Assembly: GCF_011769525.1 (NCBI RefSeq)
Contig: NZ_CP050440.1
Location: 7,798,001 to 7,862,000 of the forward strand
Reading direction: 5' to 3'
Source: Tolypothrix sp. PCC 7910
GTDB taxonomy: Bacteria > Cyanobacteriota > Cyanobacteriia > Cyanobacteriales > Nostocaceae
DNA: 64,000 nt
The notes beneath the pieces were generated by a model. The model had not been told where the DNA came from. It did no database searches and worked only from the letters and a program-made list of their open reading frames with translations. The position numbers and the translations under genes were made by a program. Positions 60,359-64,000 of the stretch are shown here, one piece after another; within the stretch, counting starts at the first letter, position 1, and every line of letters begins with the position of its first letter.

Positions 60359-61621
60359 CTACGCTGCTTCTAAATCTTCAGCAATCTCTAAAGCTAAAAC
60401 ATCCGGTGCTGGGAGGTTATCTGAATCTTCCAAACTTTCATCCCTCAGCCAAAAAATATCCAGACTGACTTTATCGCGTTGCATCAGTTCTTCATAGCTA
60501 AAGGCTCGAAACCTGTCTGTTTGAAAGCGTTCCTGGCGATTTTGAGCATTAAAGCATTGAATAAAGTCTTGCAAGTTGTCGTAGCGGAGGGGATTGGTTT
60601 TCAGGGTAAAGTGCTGATTGGTTCTAAAATCGTAAATCCAGAGTTTCTTAGTCCAGGGATCGGCGCTGGCGGGTTTACGATCAAGGAATAACACGTTAGC
60701 TTTGACACCTTGAGCATAGAATATACCTGTTGGCAGTCTCAGCAAGGTATGTACGTCGCATTCGTGCAGTAATTTCTTGCGGATAGTTTCACCAGCACCA
60801 CCTTCAAACAGGACGTTATCAGGAACGACAACCGCAGCTTTACCATTGATTTGCAGTAGGGTTTTGACGTGCTGGAGGAAGTTTAGCTGTTTGTTAGATG
60901 TGGTAGCCCAAAAGTCATCACGGCGATACACGACCTTTTCTTTGTCTGCTTTGCCATCATCATTGAAAACTGTGATGCTGCTTTTTTTACCGAAGGGTGG
61001 ATTTGTTAATACTAATTCAAAGCGATCGCCTGGATCTGCCATTAAGCTATCTTTAGCGTCAACAGGACTTTCATCACCAGCTATACCGTGTAAATACAGA
61101 TTCATCGCACATAGCCTTACTACCCCATCAGCGACATCAAATCCTTTAAAGGTTTGATTTTTCAGGAATTGCTTTTGAGCTTTATCAAGTTTGTAATTTT
61201 TGGTAGTGCAATCATTAGCAACCAAGAAAAAACCACCTGTACCGCAAGCAGGATCACAGATGCGTTGTCCTGGTTGGGGTTGCATGACTTCTACAATGGC
61301 TTTAATTAATGTCCTTGGCGTAAAATACTGACCTGCACCGCCTTTAACATCTTCGGCGTTCTTTTGCAGCAATCCTTCGTAAATTTCCCCTTTTACGTCG
61401 ATATCCAAACCAATCCAAGTTTCGGAGTTGATGAGTTCTACTAGTCGCTTGAGTTTGGCGGGGTCTTGAATTTTATTTTGCGATTTGCGGAAGATAACGC
61501 CCAAAAGTCCTTTTTCTTTACCCAGATTTTCTAAGGTGTGGCGGTACTGGGTTTCTAAAGCATCACCATCTTGCGATGGCGTTCCGCCCGCCGCAGGCAT
61601 CGCAGTGCCTCCCAGCTATAT
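60359..61621 (-). pseudogene. hsdM: Type I restriction-modification methylase HsdM, main part
   Basis: N6-adenine methyltransferase subunit. RICDPACGTGGFFLVANDCT (motif I), FELVLTNPPFGKKS (motif IV, NPPF), GGAGQYFTPRTLIKAIVEVM and KAAVVVPDNVLFEGGAGETI. The first about 60 residues are at 63012-63197, beyond an IS701-type insertion. A palindromic repeat (GATGCCTGCGGCGGGCGGAA, about 61572-61600) between SWEAL and QDGDALETQ additionally shifts the frame. The remaining frame starts inside this repeat (ATG 61600). After the TAG stop the frame continues ELFQSITENLEAKTVSEV, so the end may also be a nonsense mutation. No hsdS or hsdR is in the window. Confidence 0.85.
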
Positions 61622-63011
61622 CCCTGTTTTGTCACTCTAGGCAGAGGAAAAGTAGAAATCAGCATGAGTTAGGGAAATAAAAATTGAACTAGTTAGGTTA
61701 TAAATAATAGATTGAAGTTTAGAAAACCCCAAGGACAATTGGGGGATAGGAAAAACTGTTAACCAGGGATATATTAGGTTAAATAAGGTAAAAGGTTGAA
61801 TTATTAAACGGAGATTGTTAAGAATATTCTTCCAGCCTTTTTCACCGTTCCACCAGGGATGCGAAGCTAGCTTTGATGGAGATTTTGGCACAGAAGACTG
61901 CATTTGTTCAGAGTGGAGGCTAACCATTAAATAGCTGCTACATACAATCTCCCACCAGCGTTCAATATCCGGGTAGTGAGTCAGCCGATAATCTGCCCAG
62001 CCTAATTCATTTTTACTTTGCTTCAAGCCATACTCAACCCAAGTTCTTAATCCATAAAAGTTGCCTACATCTCTTGGTGTAATGTCTGGATACTTACTCA
62101 TGACATACCAAGTAGTGTTATCAGGTAAATTCTCACTATCTGTGGTAATCTGCCAATATCTTTTTTCTTGTCGTTTGCCGTGAATTATTTCTCTAATAAA
62201 TCGATTTTCACTTCTAAGGTCTGAAAATACTCTTTTAAACTTGTGCCACTTTAAATATTGAGTATGTTGTCTCGGAAGTAAATCCACATCATGGTTTTAG
62301 CGAATCGCCACTATATAGTTTAGATTCATTTCATCTAACACAGATATGAAGTTAGTTCCACTTTCTCCATACAAACTGTCTGCCAGTACTAAGTTAAATT
62401 TAAAGCCCATTGACTTGAGCTTTCGCATTAGAATTGCTGCTATTTGTGGCTTGGTTAGGTATTTATCTTCTGGCTTTAATCTTTCACGAGGCTTATATAT
62501 TTCAAATAGCAGTGGAAAAGTCATACCGCAGAATACGCCATACGCTGTTACTGCCACAATTCCATTCTCTACTTTTCCTAAGTTTCCTATATATTGCCGT
62601 TTTACGTAATCTGTTTTATTCCCTTTCTTTCTGTCTCCTGTTTCATCAATAATTAGAATGATTGGTCTGCCTTTTAGCACTTGTAAAATTAGTTCTAATC
62701 GCAACACTCTGAACTTTTCTATATTCCAAGGTGATGTAGTTAAAAAATGATGCAACCCTTGCTGGTTATCTAATCCTACAATTTTTGCTATTACTGCAAC
62801 GGGTTTTCCGTTTTAGCTCAGAAACACAGCCTACATGAAGATATTTAAAAGCCTCAAAACTCCTAACATCTGGAAACAGGCTTTTATACCACTGGCAATA
62901 TTCGTCCACAAATTTGACTGTAGGTGCGGCTGGACGGGGCTGTACCATACTCTGTGTCTTGGTTCTAGCGTTTTTACATTATTATACTACTGCCAGAGTG
63001 ACAAAACAGGG
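61622..63011 (-). mobile_element. IS701-family insertion sequence, copy 3 (1390 bp), in hsdM
   Basis: Ends CCCTGTTTTGTCACT and mirror; flanked by ATAT (61618-61621, 63012-63015). Removing the element and one ATAT restores hsdM (DPKY-SWEAL). Same size as copies 1 and 2 but clearly diverged in sequence. Confidence 0.92.
61637..62948 (-). pseudogene. IS701-family transposase, inactivated
   Basis: Related to the intact copies but broken: a frameshift near 62800-62815 (ELKRKT-RCSNSKN instead of AVIAKIVGLDNQQG) and a TAA in VAIR-stop-NHDVDLLPRQ at about 62298. DETGDRKKG, ADSLYGESG and WVEYGLKQSKNELGWAD remain readable. Starts at ATG 62948 or upstream. Confidence 0.88.
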
Positions 63012-63197
63012 ATATTTAGGGTCAATGGTGGAACGTTTACCCAAAGGCGGGGGAAGTTGGTTTTGTTCTTCAACCATCTTCAGGAACAGCAAATAGGTAA
63101 GCTGTTCTACATAGTCACTGTAGCTAACGCCGTCATCACGGAGGACGTTGCAGTAATTCCAGAGTTTTTGAACGATGGTTGAGGATTCGTTAGCCAT
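63012..63197 (-). pseudogene. hsdM: HsdM N-terminal fragment
   Basis: MANESSTIVQKLWNYCNVLR, DDGVSYSDYVEQLTYLLFLK and MVEEQNQLPPPLGKRSTIDP are the HsdM N-terminal domain; it is cut after DPKY by the IS701 copy. ATG 63197. Confidence 0.87.
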
Positions 63198-63511
63198 TTA
63201 CTGATGCTACAGGGAGTTTTACTAGTAACGAAGAATTATATATTTTTGAGATGGCGATCGCGGCGAAGACAGGCTCAAATTAATGATTCAGTTGCTCACT
63301 TGTAGCCATAATGCCAGCTTCACTCTTTGTATAACTGAATAAATCCATCGCTGCGAAAAATCCCAAAGTTTGACTATATTACAGTTATTAGGTGTAATTT
63401 TTCGATAATGCTTGAGAAAGTATAAAATAAAACTTTTTTTGGCGGTATATCATTTGTAATAGTAATTAACCCTTAGTTAGCAAGATAGCTCTGTGCTTTC
63501 GGAGTATCCTA
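63198..63511. other. Intergenic region between divergent hsdM and a STAND-like gene
   Basis: 314 bp, one HIP1 site (63255), AT-rich; promoters of both genes expected, no clear boxes chosen. Confidence 0.4.
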
Positions 63512-64000
63512 ATGAGTTTGATTAACCTGGATTTGGTCTTCAGCGCAATTACTGGTATTGCCAATCCTTTAATTAAAGAAAAAATTCTGCGTAGTGAGAC
63601 AGTAATTAAGTTACTCCAGCAATTTAATCTTGACCCAGAGCATCCGCCTGCTGATTTTAGTGGTGTTTACGCCTATGCGTTAGTAGAGTACGGTGTAGGT
63701 AAACCAAAACCATTGCTGGAATTATTCCGACAAGAAGCAGTTAAACAAGCTTTTCGCACAGCATTAGACCACAATAACCCCTCAATTCTGCTTTCTGAGG
63801 TTGATGCTTTTCTCAATGCCTATACATTGGGCGATGATATCAGAAGTTTGGAACTTGATATCAGGCGAGAGGTGGCTGAATTCGCGACGGTATTTATTGA
63901 AGTCGCGAAACGTAGCCGCACACCTGCTGATGTGTTGATGAACCAGAAAATTGGTTCTCTACATAAAAGGATTGCAAGTATCCAAGAACAACTGGAAAGA
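63512..64000 (+). CDS. N-terminal part of an unrecognised large protein, possibly NACHT/STAND-type (runs off window)
   Basis: ATG 63512 with GGAG about nine bases upstream; open to the window end. MSLINLDLVFSAITGIANPL, then HPPADFSGVYAYALVEYGVG, KPKPLLELFRQEAVKQAFRT and a helical stretch. I recall similar all-helical N-terminal domains on cyanobacterial NACHT or other STAND proteins, but the ATPase part would be outside the window, so this is only a guess. Its place beside hsdM and the nSTAND-CHAT pair would fit a defence island. Confidence 0.55.
   Translation, partial: MSLINLDLVFSAITGIANPLIKEKILRSETVIKLLQQFNLDPEHPPADFSGVYAYALVEYGVGKPKPLLELFRQEAVKQAFRTALDHNNPSILLSEVDAFLNAYTLGDDIRSLELDIRREVAEFATVFIEVAKRSRTPADVLMNQKIGSLHKRIASIQEQLER

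Overview
The window looks like chromosome of a filamentous, probably heterocyst-forming cyanobacterium of the Nostoc/Calothrix/Tolypothrix/Scytonema type. The signs are frequent GCGATCGC (HIP1) octamers, G-rich heptamer repeats of the LTRR kind between genes, cyanobacterial families (DUF3172, DUF2555, Nif11-like peptide, 8-HDF-type photolyase, a groEL2-type chaperonin with a CIRCE operator) and an IS701/IS4/IS630/ISAs1 insertion sequence load typical of these genomes. No rRNA, tRNA or CRISPR array was recognised.

Layout. 1-7.2 kb: a large STAND-type NTPase gene (minus strand) destroyed by an ISAs1-family insertion and a nonsense codon, then an AAA ATPase and a Uma2 nuclease-fold gene. 7.4-16.8 kb: a mobile-element-rich stretch. 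An IS4-family element is split by an IS701-family copy, and its missing right end lies 3 kb away in inverted orientation beside a second, inverted IS701 copy. The segment between them, which carries aroB, therefore appears to have been inverted by recombination between the IS copies. A broken IS630 element and fragments of an integrase and a DUF2513 gene follow. 17-37.8 kb: mostly housekeeping genes: groEL, a WecA/MraY-like transferase, a protealysin-like M4 protease, fabG, an HD hydrolase, a methyltransferase, putA, a GNAT, a ferritin-like protein, an ABC-2 permease, an FAD monooxygenase, DUF3172, photolyase, a response regulator and ureE-ureF-ureG. 37.9-49.8 kb: chaC, a stray 3' fragment of coaBC interrupted by an IS630 element, two glycine-zipper/LEA-like proteins, full coaBC, DUF2555, an esterase, purH followed by a likely Yfr2-type small RNA, a Nif11-like peptide gene, a PNPOx-like protein and an alcohol dehydrogenase.

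49.9-64 kb is the accessory region of most interest. It starts with the left end and transposition genes (tnsB, tnsC, tniQ) of a Tn7-like element of the type V-K CRISPR-associated transposon lineage. tnsB is frameshifted, and the cas12k, tracrRNA and CRISPR parts expected next are absent. In their place is an IS4 element without target duplication that also truncates the gene on its far side, which suggests an IS-bounded deletion. Next comes a probable defence-type cluster: a membrane-anchored nSTAND NTPase with seven 40-residue repeats, immediately followed by a CHAT (caspase-like) protease. The two share a short motif (NRSV..(x)n..AIQTG..NTA.I) that could pair them. Beyond it are a type I restriction methylase gene (hsdM) broken by a third IS701 copy and by a small palindromic repeat, and the start of another gene running off the window.

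Start codons were chosen by reading-frame homology and visible ribosome binding sites; function calls rest on recognisable motifs and remembered family sequences, with no database search.
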